Below, in pieces: positions 16,706 to 25,895 of a DNA stretch of 64,000 bases. Source of the stretch: AWTP1-13 sp963814055. Its GTDB lineage: Bacteria; Pseudomonadota; Alphaproteobacteria; Rhizobiales; Hyphomicrobiaceae. Each line of letters begins with the position of its first letter. Position 1 is the first letter of the stretch. A program made the position numbers and the translations under genes. The notes under the pieces are model-generated. The model worked only from the letters and a program-made list of their open reading frames with translations. It did no database searches and was not told the DNA's origin. Location of the stretch: positions 1 to 64,000 of the forward strand of contig CAWFBJ010000015.1 in NCBI GenBank assembly GCA_963814055.1, in the 5' to 3' direction.

Positions 16706-17208
16706 TGCCCGCCCTCCCGTCCGCCTTTGCGGCCGGCAGGCTGTCCGGCCCGGTCGCGCTGACGCTTGAAGAACGGCCGCTCGACGTGGTGCTCGGCGAC
16801 GAATGCCTCCAGCGTCTCGGCGATGCTGTCAGGCATCGGCACGGTCTCGACGAGGTTGTTGCCGGCTTCCGTGGAGGCCTCGCCTTCGGCCGGGTCCGCC
16901 GTCACGGCCATCACGTCGTAGGGCGGCTCGGCGCCGGTCGGCCGCAGCACCACCCACAGCAGCGGCGCGCCGGACTCCAGATTGCTGATGTAGTTCGCCG
17001 TCTCGGTCCGGTGCAACTCGATGGTGGCGGCGCCGGCGTAGAACGTGGTCATGTCGCCCACCGGGCCGAGCGGCGTCCACGGCGCCGCCGACGGCACGCC
17101 GGCAAGCACCGACACCGGCCGCCAGACAAAATCGAGCCACGGGCTGGTCGCCTTGTGCCGTTCGACCACCACGCCGACGGGAATGCTGACGAGTGCTGTC
17201 GCGTTCAA
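16702..17208 (-). CDS. DUF3305-family protein
   Basis: A 168-residue soluble protein starting at TTG 17208, which overlaps the TGA of the preceding gene and has a GGAGACGG site. The core 'VSIPVGVVVERHKATSPWLD' and 'GDMTTFYAGAATIELHRTET' is characteristic of the DUF3305 proteins always found beside DUF3306 in FDH operons. The tail is Arg/Gly-rich (RAGQPAGRKGGREGGQ). It is one of the few genes of this operon with no reading shift. An open frame runs through it from the upstream gene because of a shift there, which should not be read as a fusion. Function unknown. Confidence 0.8.
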   Translation of the reverse strand: MNATALVSIPVGVVVERHKATSPWLDFVWRPVSVLAGVPSAAPWTPLGPVGDMTTFYAGAATIELHRTETANYISNLESGAPLLWVVLRPTGAEPPYDVMAVTADPAEGEASTEAGNNLVETVPMPDSIAETLEAFVAEHHVERPFFKRQRDRAGQPAGRKGGREGGQ

Positions 17209-18221
17209 CTCACCGTCTCCAAGTGGCGGACTGGAAGGCCGGTCACGAGGTTCTGCGGCTTCAGGCGCAGAACCTTGTCGGCCGCCATCGCAGCCATCAG
17301 ATACACCGGCTCGCCTCTGACCTTCTCCACCATATCCGTGGGGTCGGCAAAGGTCAGCCGGTAGAGCCCCACCACGCGTCCGCGCGTCGGCCTCGTCGAG
17401 CTCATCGCCCTTCCACAGGGCGTCGCCGATGCGGGTGGCGTCGGCGTCGAGGCCGACATACCACGTCAGCGTCGCATCCTGCAGCTCGACCAGCGGCTCG
17501 ATCTCGACCTCGACTGCCAGCAGATGGGCGATCCAGCGCTTCGATGACCTCGCCGAGCGCTGCGAGGCCGCGCGGCCCGCGGTGAGATCGAGCGCCATGT
17601 CGAACAGGTCGCTGCGCTCCCAATAGGCGCCGGCATTGTCCTCGTTGAGCACGTCGATCTCGGCCGCAGCCGGCAATCCGAGCATCGACACCAGCGGCGA
17701 CAGCGGCTTGTTGCCGAGGCCGGAGACGGTCTCCTCGTCGGCCGCCACCAGCGAGCCGTCGTGCAGCGTCAGCTTCTGCGGCCGGAAAAACAGCTCCGCG
17801 GCACGCAGCACGAACGCATCGTCGCAGTCATCCAGCACGTTGCGCAGGATCACGTGCACGATCTGGTTCAGGAAGATGTGCGGGAACTTGAGGTTGCGCC
17901 GCACGATGTCGAGATAGGCCGCCTCCAGCGTGCGGTGGCGCGCCAGATGATCGCGGAAGGCGACCATCACCTCCCAGTTCTCGCGCGCATCGGCATCGGC
18001 GATGGCGGCAATCTGCGCTGGGCTGACCGCCTGCCGCGGGTCGGCCAGCAACGCGCCGTGCAGCACGCGCTCGGCGGCGCAGGCGTCCGCAGGCGGCGCG
18101 ATCTCCGGCCGCGCCAGATAGGCTTTCAGGAATTCATCGGTGACGAGCAGCCCGCCGCCCGCATCGCGATCGAGCAAGATGGTGGCCGCAGGACAGCCAG
18201 AAGTCGCGCGCCTCGGCTCAC
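17205..18221 (-). CDS. DUF6352-family protein, several frameshifts
   Basis: About 338 residues after repair. Conserved-looking segments are RDFWLSCGHH-LL-DRDAGGGLLVTDEF at the N-terminus, 'FLNQIVHVILRNVLDDCDD', 'LTWYVGLDADATRIGDALW' and 'GLYRLTFADPTDMVEKVRGE' near the end. Such proteins accompany FDH3 genes in Hyphomicrobiales; no catalytic motif is apparent. Shifts are needed near 18214 (extra C), 18178 (CTG read as CTTG), in the stretch 17540-17620 and near 17395. The GTG start at 18221 overlaps the stop of the DUF6505 gene. Function unknown. Confidence 0.65.
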
Positions 18222-18758
18222 GTACGCTCTCCCTTTGCGATCGTCATGAGATCGACGTGCTCCTGCGGCGGCTCTTCTTCGCCGGCCACCTCCAGGAACG
18301 CATAGGCCCGCAATGGCTTCGGTCCGACACTCGGGCGTCAACGTGCGAAACGCCTCGCGGATCGCGCCGTCCTCATGTTTGCGCGACACCGCGGCCAGCA
18401 TACCCTTGGGATGATCGCTGAGCGAAGCCGCAAAAGCGATCTCCTCCTCGGCCGCCGGGCGCGCAGTTGCAAGGTCGGGCGCGCCGAAGCGCTCGACCAG
18501 CCGCCGCGCCAGCAATTCGACGGCGCTCGCGCGGTCCTCCTCGCTCGCTTCCACGATCTGCACCAGCGTCGACCAGCCAAGCGAGTCGATGCCGAGAAAG
18601 CCCGAGCGAAACGCCGCGCGCGCCTTGCCTTCCAGCTTGGTCGCATCCAGATGCGCAAACGCGAACGCCCCCGAAACGGCCCATTCGCCGGGCTCCGCGG
18701 CCCGCTCGAACACGAAGGTATCGGACGGATCGAGCCGGATGGTGCGCAGGAGTTTCAT
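18218..18758 (-). CDS. DUF6505-family protein, one frameshift
   Basis: About 180 residues, starting MKLLRTIRLDPSDTFVFERA with the ATG overlapping the stop of the lipoate-ligase-like gene (ATGA). The segment 'GEWAVSGAFAFAHLD...GKARAAFRSGFLGIDSLGWSTL' is followed by a helical region. One shift near 18320 (an extra G before CCTATGCG) joins the first frame to the C-terminus AYAFLEVAGEEEPPQEHVDL. The length modulo 3 agrees with a single insertion. This family is known to me only as a companion of FDH3 operons; the function is unknown. Confidence 0.65.
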
Positions 18759-19505
18759 GTGCGCGGCCCTCCCGTTGCCGGGTCGAGCCACGACGGCGCT
18801 GCGAGTGCGGCGGCAAGATCGTGCCGGTCGGGTTCCTTCTGGCCGCGCCATCGCATCAGCAGATCGCCATTGCGGTCGAACGCGGGAATGGCGCCTTTCT
18901 CGAGTCGTCAGGTGATGCAGGTAGGTCCGCGTGACCGTGGCGAATTCGTTGGCCCGCCAGGCGTCGACGGCGACCATCAGGTGCCGCGCGAAGCCTTCGA
19001 CCAGCCGGCCCGAACCCAGATCGTCGAATCCTTCCTCGTCGAGCGCGGCCGCGAGCGGACGCAGGCCGGCCTCCACTTCGCCCATTGCAACCGTGCGGAT
19101 GGAGGCACCGAACACCAGCCATTCCGGCGGCTCGGTCTCGATTGCTTCTGCCGGCCAGGCCAGACGCCCGCCACCGATCAAACCACCATCGATCCGGATG
19201 GCATCGGGCCATGCGAAGCTGATAGTCCGATCCGGCGGCGCATGTACGAGCAGCGCGTCTCTGAGCGCCACCATGCCGGCGTAGAAGGCGCGCCGTGCGG
19301 TCCGCAGCGGTTCTTCCGGCTCCAGCACGACCGCGAATTCCACCAGGTCGAAGCGCCCGACGTGCACCAGCGTCCCCGCGCCCGCCTCCGCCGCGATGGT
19401 CGTGGCATGCACAAACGCGTCGCCCACCTCCCTCAGCGTCACCAAGCGAAAGGGCGGCGGCAGATCGAGCGCGGGAGTTGGAGAGGTGCGGGTGCGGCTA
19501 TGCAT
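18755..19505 (-). CDS. biotin/lipoate-protein-ligase-like protein, one frameshift
   Basis: About 250 residues. The region LDLPPPFRLVTLREVGDAFVHATTIAAEAGAGTLV resembles the N-terminal part of a small group of ligase-fold proteins annotated as biotin/lipoate-protein-ligase family with a DUF4444 C-terminus, found with FDH3 genes. The frame shifts near 18905 (one extra A in GAAAGG) into 'GAIPAFDRNGDLLMRW'. No biotin-binding GRGRxG motif is visible, so enzymatic activity is doubtful. It is the first gene of the minus-strand operon. Confidence 0.65.
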
Positions 19506-19529
19506 CTCGAATGGGACAAGTCCTTGCGG

Positions 19530-19560
19530 ATTAGCGATTTTTCTTTAGGACCATTATAAT
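19530..19560. promoter_or_regulatory. shared -10 region between divergent fdh-cluster genes
   Basis: The 124-bp gap between the divergent genes contains CATTATAAT. It reads as TATAAT on the plus strand (19555-19560) and also as TATAAT on the minus strand (19558-19553), so a single AT-rich box could serve both directions. TTAGCG at 19531-19536, 18 bp upstream, is a weak plus-strand -35. The -35 in the other direction is unclear. Confidence 0.35.
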
Positions 19561-19628
19561 CTGAGACAGCCTCGGCAAATAGCCTTCTGCTGAAGACTGA
19601 CGCGGCGATCGCAAGGAACCCTTACGAA

Positions 19629-21672
19629 ATGCCCGAATCCGGCGGGAATATCGTGATCTGCTCGTGTGAAGACACGATGCCGCTCGACGCCGACGCCGTC
19701 CGCAGCGGCTGCCGTGAGGCCAAGGTCACGACCGCGCGCCATCTGTGCCGGGCGGAGATCGAGCGGTTCCGGGCCATGGCCGGCAGGCCCGGCCCGCTGA
19801 CCATCGCCTGCACCCAGGAATCGGCGCTGTTCGATGAAGTGGCAGGTGAGATTGGGCGCACGGCCCCTATCACCTACGCCAACATCCGCGAAACTGCGGG
19901 TTGGTCGCGCGATGCTGCCGATGCCGGACCGAAGATGGCCGCGCTGCTGGCCGCAGCCGCCGAGCCTCTGCCCGCCGTCCCGCTCGTCAATCTCGAAAGC
20001 GAAGGCGTCATTCTCGTTTATGGTCGTGACGAGCGCGCCGTTGAGGCGGGCAATCTGCTCAAGGACCATCTCGACGTCACCGTGCTGATCAAACCGCCGG
20101 CGACGATCTCACCGCCGCGCAACACCGAATTTCCTGTGGCGAAGGGGACGATCCGCAACGCCAAGGGTCACCTCGGCGCCTTCGAGATCACTGTCGACGA
20201 CTTTGCGCAGCCCGCACCCTCTTCCCGCAGCACGTTCGTATTCGGGCCGTCGCGCAATGGCGCGCAATCGCAATGCGATGTGATTCTCGACCTGTCCGGC
20301 GGCTCCGCGCTATTTCCGGCGGCGGATCTGCGCGACGGTTATGTGCGCGCCGACGTGAACGACCCGGCAGCTATGCTCAAGGCGGTGCTGAAGGCGCGCG
20401 ACCTCGTTGGCACCTTCGAGAAGCCTCGCTACGTCGACCTTCACGGACGACCTGTGCGCGCATTCGCGCTCGCGCATCGTGGGCTGCACCCGCTGCCTCG
20501 ATCTTTGCCCGACCGGCGCAATTGTCCCGGCCGGAAACCACGTGGCGATCGATGCCCAGATCTGCGCCGGCTGCGGCCAGTGTGCCGCTGTATGTCCCAC
20601 CGGTGCCGCCTCTTATGCGCTGCCGCCGGCCGATGCCCTCATGCGCAAGTTGCGCACGCTGCTGACGGCCTATCGCGAAGCGGGGGGAGAGCGACCGGTT
20701 GTGCTGCTGCACGATGATGCGCACGGCGCGCCGCTGATCGACGCGCTGGCGCGCTTCGGCGACGGCCTGCCGGCCAACGCACTTCCGCTGGCCGTCAACG
20801 AGGTCACGCAAGTGGGACTCGAGACCATTGCTGCGGCTTTTGCTTACGGTGTGTCGGCGGTTCGTTTTCTCGTGCGCGCGCGACCGCACCACGATCTTAG
20901 TGGACTGACGCGCACCATCGCCCTGGCCGATCCCATCCTGCAGAGCCTCGGTTTCGGGGCCGGCCGCGTCGCAACCATCGAAACGGACGATCCCGACGCG
21001 CTGGGCGCCACGCTGCGCGCGCTTCCCTCGCTGCCGTCCGCGCCACGTCCGGCAAGCTTCGCACCGTTAGGCGCAAAGCGCAGCGTGCTCCGCTTCGCAC
21101 TGAGCGAGTTGCATCGTGCCGCACCCGCACCCGTGGATGTCGTGCTGCTCCCCGAGCGCGCACCCTTTGGATCGGTAGAGATCGACGTCGCCGGCTGCAC
21201 CCTGTGCCTGTCGTGCGTGTCGGCCTGCCCGACCGGCGCCCTCACCGATGACCCCGAGCGGCCCATGCTCCGCTTCGCCGAGGATGCCTGCGTGCAGTGC
21301 GGCCTGTGCAAGGCGACCTGCCCCGAGAAGGTCATCACATTGAAACCGCAGCTCGATTTCCGCGCAGCCGCCGCCGGCGCGCGCGTCCTCAAGGAGGAGC
21401 AGCCGTTCTGCTGCATCCGCTGCGGCAAGCCGTTCGGCGTGAAGAGCACCATCGAGCGCGTGGCCGCCAAACTCGAGGGCACACATTGGATGTATAGGGA
21501 TACGCCCAAGCGCCTCGACGTCATCAAGATGTGCGACGACTGCCGCGTTGCCGTTGTGTCCGAGCAGGACTTCGATCCCTACGGCTCGCCGCCGCGCGCG
21601 CCGGTGCGCACCACCGAGGATTATCTGCGCGAGCGCGAGGAGGCCAAAGCGAAGATGAAAGACGAGAGCTGA
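19629..21672 (+). CDS. polyferredoxin-like 4Fe-4S protein of the fdh cluster, one frameshift
   Basis: About 680 residues. The N-terminal 260 residues begin with CSCEDTMPL and contain a ferredoxin-like fold without cysteine clusters. The second half has four [4Fe-4S] motifs: CTRCLDLCPTGA, CAGCGQCAAVCPTGA, CTLCLSCVSACPTGA and CVQCGLCKATCPEK, then a zinc-like CCIRCGKPFG ... CDDCR near the C-terminus. The two frames join near 20440 if one C is removed (GACCTTC to GACTTC), and the length modulo 3 fits one insertion. Proteins of this build sit beside FDH3 operons and may move electrons during catalysis or maturation. Confidence 0.8.
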
Positions 21673-21679
21673 TAGGGCG

Positions 21680-23521
21680 CTATCGATAGCCGGCCGCCTG
21701 CAATTCGAAAAGTTCGGAGTAGCGGCCGGGTTGCGCCATGAGCTCTTCGTGCGTTCCGGCTGCTTCGACTTTGCCGTTGGCAAGGACCAGGATGCGATCG
21801 GCCATGCGAACGCTCGAAAAGCGGTGCGAGATGAGGACAGCGGTCTTGCCTTTGCTCAGTTCTTTGAAGCGCTGGAACACTTCGAATTCGGATCGAGCAT
21901 CCAACGCCGCCGTCGGCTCGTCGAGGATCAGTACGTCGGCATCCCGCATGTAAGCGCGAGCGATGGCGACCTTTTGCCACTCGCCGCCAGAGAGTTCGAC
22001 GCCGTTTCTGAAGCGCTTGCCGATCATCTGCTCATAACCGGCGGGAAGCTTGGCGATGACGTCGTCGGCCAGGCTCCGTTTCGCCGCCTGCTCGACGCGG
22101 GCGCGATCGTTACGGGCTGCTATCCTGCCCACCGCAATATTGTCGGCGGCGCTGAAATTGTAGCGGACGAAATCCTGGAAGATGACGCCCATGTTCCCGC
22201 GCAACTCGTCGAGGTCGTAGTCGCGCAGGTCGTGCCCATCGAGAAAGATGCGGCCTTCGTCGGGATCGTAGAGACGGGCGAGGAGTTTCACGAGTGTCGT
22301 CTTGCCCGCGCCGTTTTCGCCGACCAGCGCCAACACTTCGCCGGCGTGCAGCGTGAAGCTGAGATTGCGTACCGCCCACCGCTCGGCGCCGGGATAGATG
22401 AAGCCGACATTCTCGAACACAAATCCGTGGCGGATAGGATGGGGGAAAGGAAGCGGGCTCGTCGGCGAGTGGATTTCAGGCTTCACCTCGAAGAAGGAGA
22501 ACAGGTCGTCGAGATACAGGGCTTGGCTCGCCGTACTGGAAAAGCCCGCCAGTAGCCCCTCGAGAAGATTGCGCAAGCGCCGGAACGATCCTGCAAGGAA
22601 GGTGAGATCTCCGATCGAGAACTCGCCGGCCAACGTCCGCCAGACGATGTAGGCATAGGCCAGGTAGTAGCCGATGGTGCCGATGGCGGTGAACAGGCCG
22701 CCCCAGCCGGCGCGCCGCACGGCGAGTTTGCGATTGGCGACGTAGAAGTCGGCGGCAAGGCGCCGGTAGCGATCGATCAGGAAGCCGTTCAGGCCAAAAA
22801 TCTTCACTTCCTTGGCTGTTTCGACGCTCGCGGCCGTATGCCGCAAATAATCGAGCTCGCGCCGTTCCGGCGTGCGGACGTAGTTGAGCGAATAGCTGCG
22901 CGCGTTGAAATGCGCCTCGCCGAGGAACGCCGGCACGAGAGCCAGAAGAAGCAGGAGGATGAGCCAAGGTGCGTACAGGATCAGGCCGGCGGCGAAGCTT
23001 GCCACGGTCACCATATCCTGCGCCTGGCCCAGCAACTGGCCCATCAGCGTCATCCGTCCGCTGGTCTGGCGGCGCGCACGCTCGAGCTGGTCCTGGAACT
23101 CGGCGTCTTCGAAATCTTCCAAGTCGAGAGTTGCCGCGTGCTCCATCAGGCGCACGCTCGAAGCGTTGCTCACGCGTTCCGAAAGGAGGCTGTCGACGAG
23201 GGAGACGACGCGCCCGAGAACGTCGGCGAGCACGGCCAGCGCGAATTCGGCGACCAGCAGGAACCCCAGCCAGTTGAGCAATCCGCTGTCCAGCCAGCCC
23301 TGGAGGGTGTTTGGCTTGCCCGGCTGCTGAACCAGCAGCACGACGTCGTCGATGATCAGCTTGCCGATGAAGAGGGTCGCGACCGGCAGCAGCGCACGGA
23401 CGAGCCGCAGCACGAGCGACGCTGCAGCCAGATGCGGGCTCGTGTTCCACACCATCGCAATGAAGGGACGAAGGTTCTTGAGCGCGCCGACCCGTTCCTT
23501 GAAGGATCTGGTCCTTGCCAA
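21680..23521 (-). CDS. ABC transporter, exporter type (membrane + ATPase fused)
   Basis: A half-transporter of 613 residues. About six membrane segments occupy residues 30-330; the ATPase domain follows with Walker A GENGAGKTT, Q-loop FQDF, signature LSGGEWQKV, Walker B VLILDEP and the H-loop His in LISHRF. This is the architecture of MsbA/multidrug-type exporters acting as a dimer in the inner membrane. Substrate unknown. TTG at 23521 is chosen as start because GGAGGATC lies six bases upstream; the frame is open to 23551. It ends 8 bp from the convergent polyferredoxin gene. Intact. Confidence 0.85.
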   Translation of the reverse strand: MARTRSFKERVGALKNLRPFIAMVWNTSPHLAAASLVLRLVRALLPVATLFIGKLIIDDVVLLVQQPGKPNTLQGWLDSGLLNWLGFLLVAEFALAVLADVLGRVVSLVDSLLSERVSNASSVRLMEHAATLDLEDFEDAEFQDQLERARRQTSGRMTLMGQLLGQAQDMVTVASFAAGLILYAPWLILLLLLALVPAFLGEAHFNARSYSLNYVRTPERRELDYLRHTAASVETAKEVKIFGLNGFLIDRYRRLAADFYVANRKLAVRRAGWGGLFTAIGTIGYYLAYAYIVWRTLAGEFSIGDLTFLAGSFRRLRNLLEGLLAGFSSTASQALYLDDLFSFFEVKPEIHSPTSPLPFPHPIRHGFVFENVGFIYPGAERWAVRNLSFTLHAGEVLALVGENGAGKTTLVKLLARLYDPDEGRIFLDGHDLRDYDLDELRGNMGVIFQDFVRYNFSAADNIAVGRIAARNDRARVEQAAKRSLADDVIAKLPAGYEQMIGKRFRNGVELSGGEWQKVAIARAYMRDADVLILDEPTAALDARSEFEVFQRFKELSKGKTAVLISHRFSSVRMADRILVLANGKVEAAGTHEELMAQPGRYSELFELQAAGYR

Positions 23522-23568
23522 TCTCGATCCTCCAAATGCTACACAAGCCAACGGTCATCCGGCGCGGG

Positions 23569-24855
23569 CTACCGCTTGGCCGTTACTTTCTCAAGAAACT
23601 TCACCAGCGCTGCGCGATCCTCCGCACCGACACGCTGCTCGGGCATCTTGGTGCCGGGGGTGTAGGCTGCGGGGCCGACCTCGAACAGCTTCGACACTGT
23701 CTCGGGCGTCCACACGATGTCGAGTTTCTTCAGGGCCGGCGAGAAATCGTAACCGGGCAGCGCTGCGATCCTGCGCCCAAAGATACCGGCCAACGTTGGC
23801 CCCGCACGCGGGCCTTCATCGGCCTTCAGTGTGTGGCAGGCAACGCAGGCCCTGAACACTTCGGCGCCGGGATCGGCCTCGTAGGCAGCCAGGGGATCGG
23901 GTGGCCCGTTGATCGCCACTTCGCCCAGGTGCTCACCGGTCGTCGCGTTCCAGCGGCGGATGAGCCGATCGGTGCCGCCCGTGAGGAGCGTGCCGTTGTC
24001 GGGGAGAAAGGTCACCGACCACGCAGGCAATCCTGGCCCGACCAGCGTACGCGCCAGCTTGCGGCTGTCATGCTCGATGATCGCAACCGCGCCTCGAACG
24101 CTGGAGGCGGCAACGAGCTTGCCGTCGCCTGACAACGCGAGCGCGATGATCGGCACGGCGGCCGCTTCGACCTCGCCCTTCATCTCGCCGGCGGCCGACA
24201 GGAAATAAACTTTGCCTGTGGCACCGGCGGTGATGATCCCGCCATCGGCAGCCACAACAACCGAATTGAGCGGCGTCGGCAGCGTCATGATCGTAGGCGA
24301 ACCGCCATCGGCGAGAGGCCAGATCCGCAACGTCAAATCGTAGCCGACGGTCACCACGGATCGCCTGTCCGGCGTGAAGGCGATGCCATTGACGTTTTGC
24401 TGATGCCCTTCCAGCACCCGCGGCGTCCCGCCTCCAAGCGGCCACAGGCGCGCCGTGTTGTCCCAGCTGGCGGAGGCAAGCGTCTTTCCGTCGGGGGAAA
24501 CGGCGAGACTGACGACCGGCGCGGTATGTCCCTGCAGTATGGTCACCGGTTTGTCGTCGCCTGCCCGCCAGATGGCGATGCGGGCATCCTCGCCGCTGGT
24601 CGCGACGCGTCCATCCGGGAGGAAAACGACAGCATTCGCAGCCCCCTCGTGAAACCTCATTACCCTTTCGGCCGCGCCTGAGGTCAGGGACCAGGTGATG
24701 GCAGTCGTATCGAAGCTGGCCGAGGCCAACCGTTTCCCGTCAGGTGAAACGGCAAGTGCACGCACCGGCCCGCCGTGTCCGCGCAATTGTGCGTGCGCCG
24801 GGAGGAGGGCCCAGGACAACAGCAGGAGAAGAATGCAGAAACGTCGTCCGTGCAT
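23569..24855 (-). CDS. WD40-repeat protein fused to a cytochrome c domain
   Basis: A 428-residue exported protein. A signal peptide (residues 1-22, ending LLPAHAQ) is followed by about seven WD40-type repeats (e.g. LRGHGGPVRALAVSPDGKRL, LQGHTAPVVSLAVSPDGKTL, residues about 23-325) forming a beta-propeller, and a C-terminal class I cytochrome c domain with CVACH near residue 341 and the distal Met in GTKMPEQ. The start is set at ATG 24855 because it begins the signal peptide. It is presumably periplasmic. The role is unknown; sensing or electron transfer to a partner bound by the propeller is possible. Intact. Confidence 0.8.
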   Translation of the reverse strand: MHGRRFCILLLLLSWALLPAHAQLRGHGGPVRALAVSPDGKRLASASFDTTAITWSLTSGAAERVMRFHEGAANAVVFLPDGRVATSGEDARIAIWRAGDDKPVTILQGHTAPVVSLAVSPDGKTLASASWDNTARLWPLGGGTPRVLEGHQQNVNGIAFTPDRRSVVTVGYDLTLRIWPLADGGSPTIMTLPTPLNSVVVAADGGIITAGATGKVYFLSAAGEMKGEVEAAAVPIIALALSGDGKLVAASSVRGAVAIIEHDSRKLARTLVGPGLPAWSVTFLPDNGTLLTGGTDRLIRRWNATTGEHLGEVAINGPPDPLAAYEADPGAEVFRACVACHTLKADEGPRAGPTLAGIFGRRIAALPGYDFSPALKKLDIVWTPETVSKLFEVGPAAYTPGTKMPEQRVGAEDRAALVKFLEKVTAKR

Positions 24856-24917
24856 AAGGACACTTTCGGACCGTTGAACCCAGGCTAGGACGCGAACGGC
24901 GCCCTTTGCAAGGTGCA

Positions 24918-25817
24918 TCACGGTGACCAGCGTACCGAACCCGCTGACGATACATCGAGCCCGCCGAGTTCTCCTGCCCGGCCGGCAAAGCGTGGATCGG
25001 CAAGCAGCTTGAGGAGAATTTGCAGCGGGGGACGGAAATAATCACGCTGACGCATCAACAGATCGAAGCGCTCGATGCAGAGTGGGACAAAGCCGATGCC
25101 GGCAGCGGTGGCGACGGCACGCGTGGCGATGCCGCAGTCGGCGTGGCCCGAGCGGATGGCCTGAGCGATGTCCGGGCCTGTGGGCGCCACAAAGGTGGGG
25201 CCAAGGTCGCCAATCGCCAGACCGTCACGTTTGAGAAGGCCTAGCAGCAGCTGCTGAGCTCCGGCACCGTCGGGGCGGGCGGCAATGCGCAGTTGTTTCT
25301 CCTTCGCATCCCGGAGGCTCGCGAGGCCGAGCGGATTGCCGGCTGCAACGACCAGCCCCTGCTCGCGCGTTGCGAAACAGATCAGGACCGCGTCATAGAG
25401 TGTCGCTTCGCGGCTGACGGTTTCAAGGTTTGCGTCTTTGTCGGGGTCTTCGATGTCGTGAAAATGGATGGCAGCAGCTATCACTTCGCCCTTTAGAAAG
25501 CGCCGATACCCCGCTTCGCTGCCCTCAGGCAGGATCGCCAGTCCTGCATGGCTCTCGCTGAGCGCCCACTGCAGAAGTGGATCGTGGCTGCCGCCAACGA
25601 TCAAAGGCGGCTCGGCCGGTACTACTCCGTAGGGCCGAGCCATGCCCGCGAGGAGCCAGCGGTCGAGATCGGCGCGGGAGAACAGCCACTTTCCTGTCAC
25701 CTTGGTGCATGGAATTTGGCGGTCGGCGACCAGCTCATAGAGCTTCCGTTCCTTCAGCCGCAAGTAGCCGGCCGCCTCTCCAGTCGTGAGTAGCTCTAGG
25801 CCTGCGCTGACCTGCAT
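24918..25817 (-). CDS. HTH regulator with periplasmic-binding-like ligand domain
   Basis: A 299-residue protein. Residues about 9-55 (LLTTGEAAGYLRLKERKLYE ... LFSRADLDRWL) are an excisionase/MerR-type helix-turn-helix. Residues about 70-285 resemble the PBP-like domain found in cytoplasmic regulators and related to molybdate/tungstate-binding ModA-type folds. Such fusions sense small ligands, often molybdate or tungstate, in the cytoplasm. It is divergent from an ABC binding-protein gene and not far from the Mo-dependent fdh operon. Molybdate sensing is inference from context. Confidence 0.7.
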   Translation of the reverse strand: MQVSAGLELLTTGEAAGYLRLKERKLYELVADRQIPCTKVTGKWLFSRADLDRWLLAGMARPYGVVPAEPPLIVGGSHDPLLQWALSESHAGLAILPEGSEAGYRRFLKGEVIAAAIHFHDIEDPDKDANLETVSREATLYDAVLICFATREQGLVVAAGNPLGLASLRDAKEKQLRIAARPDGAGAQQLLLGLLKRDGLAIGDLGPTFVAPTGPDIAQAIRSGHADCGIATRAVATAAGIGFVPLCIERFDLLMRQRDYFRPPLQILLKLLADPRFAGRAGELGGLDVSSAGSVRWSP

Positions 25818-25846
25818 CCACTTGCACTCAATCTACTGTTTGACTT

Positions 25847-25859
25847 TTCCTGAAAGGAA
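25847..25859. promoter_or_regulatory. palindrome between the divergent regulator and binding-protein genes
   Basis: TTCCT-GAA-AGGAA is a perfect 5-bp-arm palindrome in the 78-bp gap, overlapping a TTGACT-like -35 for the plus-strand gene (25840-25845, TTGACT). It could be the binding site of the divergent HTH regulator. It is short enough to be chance. Confidence 0.3.
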
Positions 25860-25895
25860 CACAACGAATGCAACCTAGTCAATCAGCCCGGAGCA

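Noticed and set aside
16702..18177. A 491-residue frame that seems to fuse DUF6352 and DUF3305
   Set aside because: The join passes through a stretch that reads as nonsense; the DUF6352 C-terminus is in another frame ending at 17205 and DUF3305 has its own TTG start at 17208.
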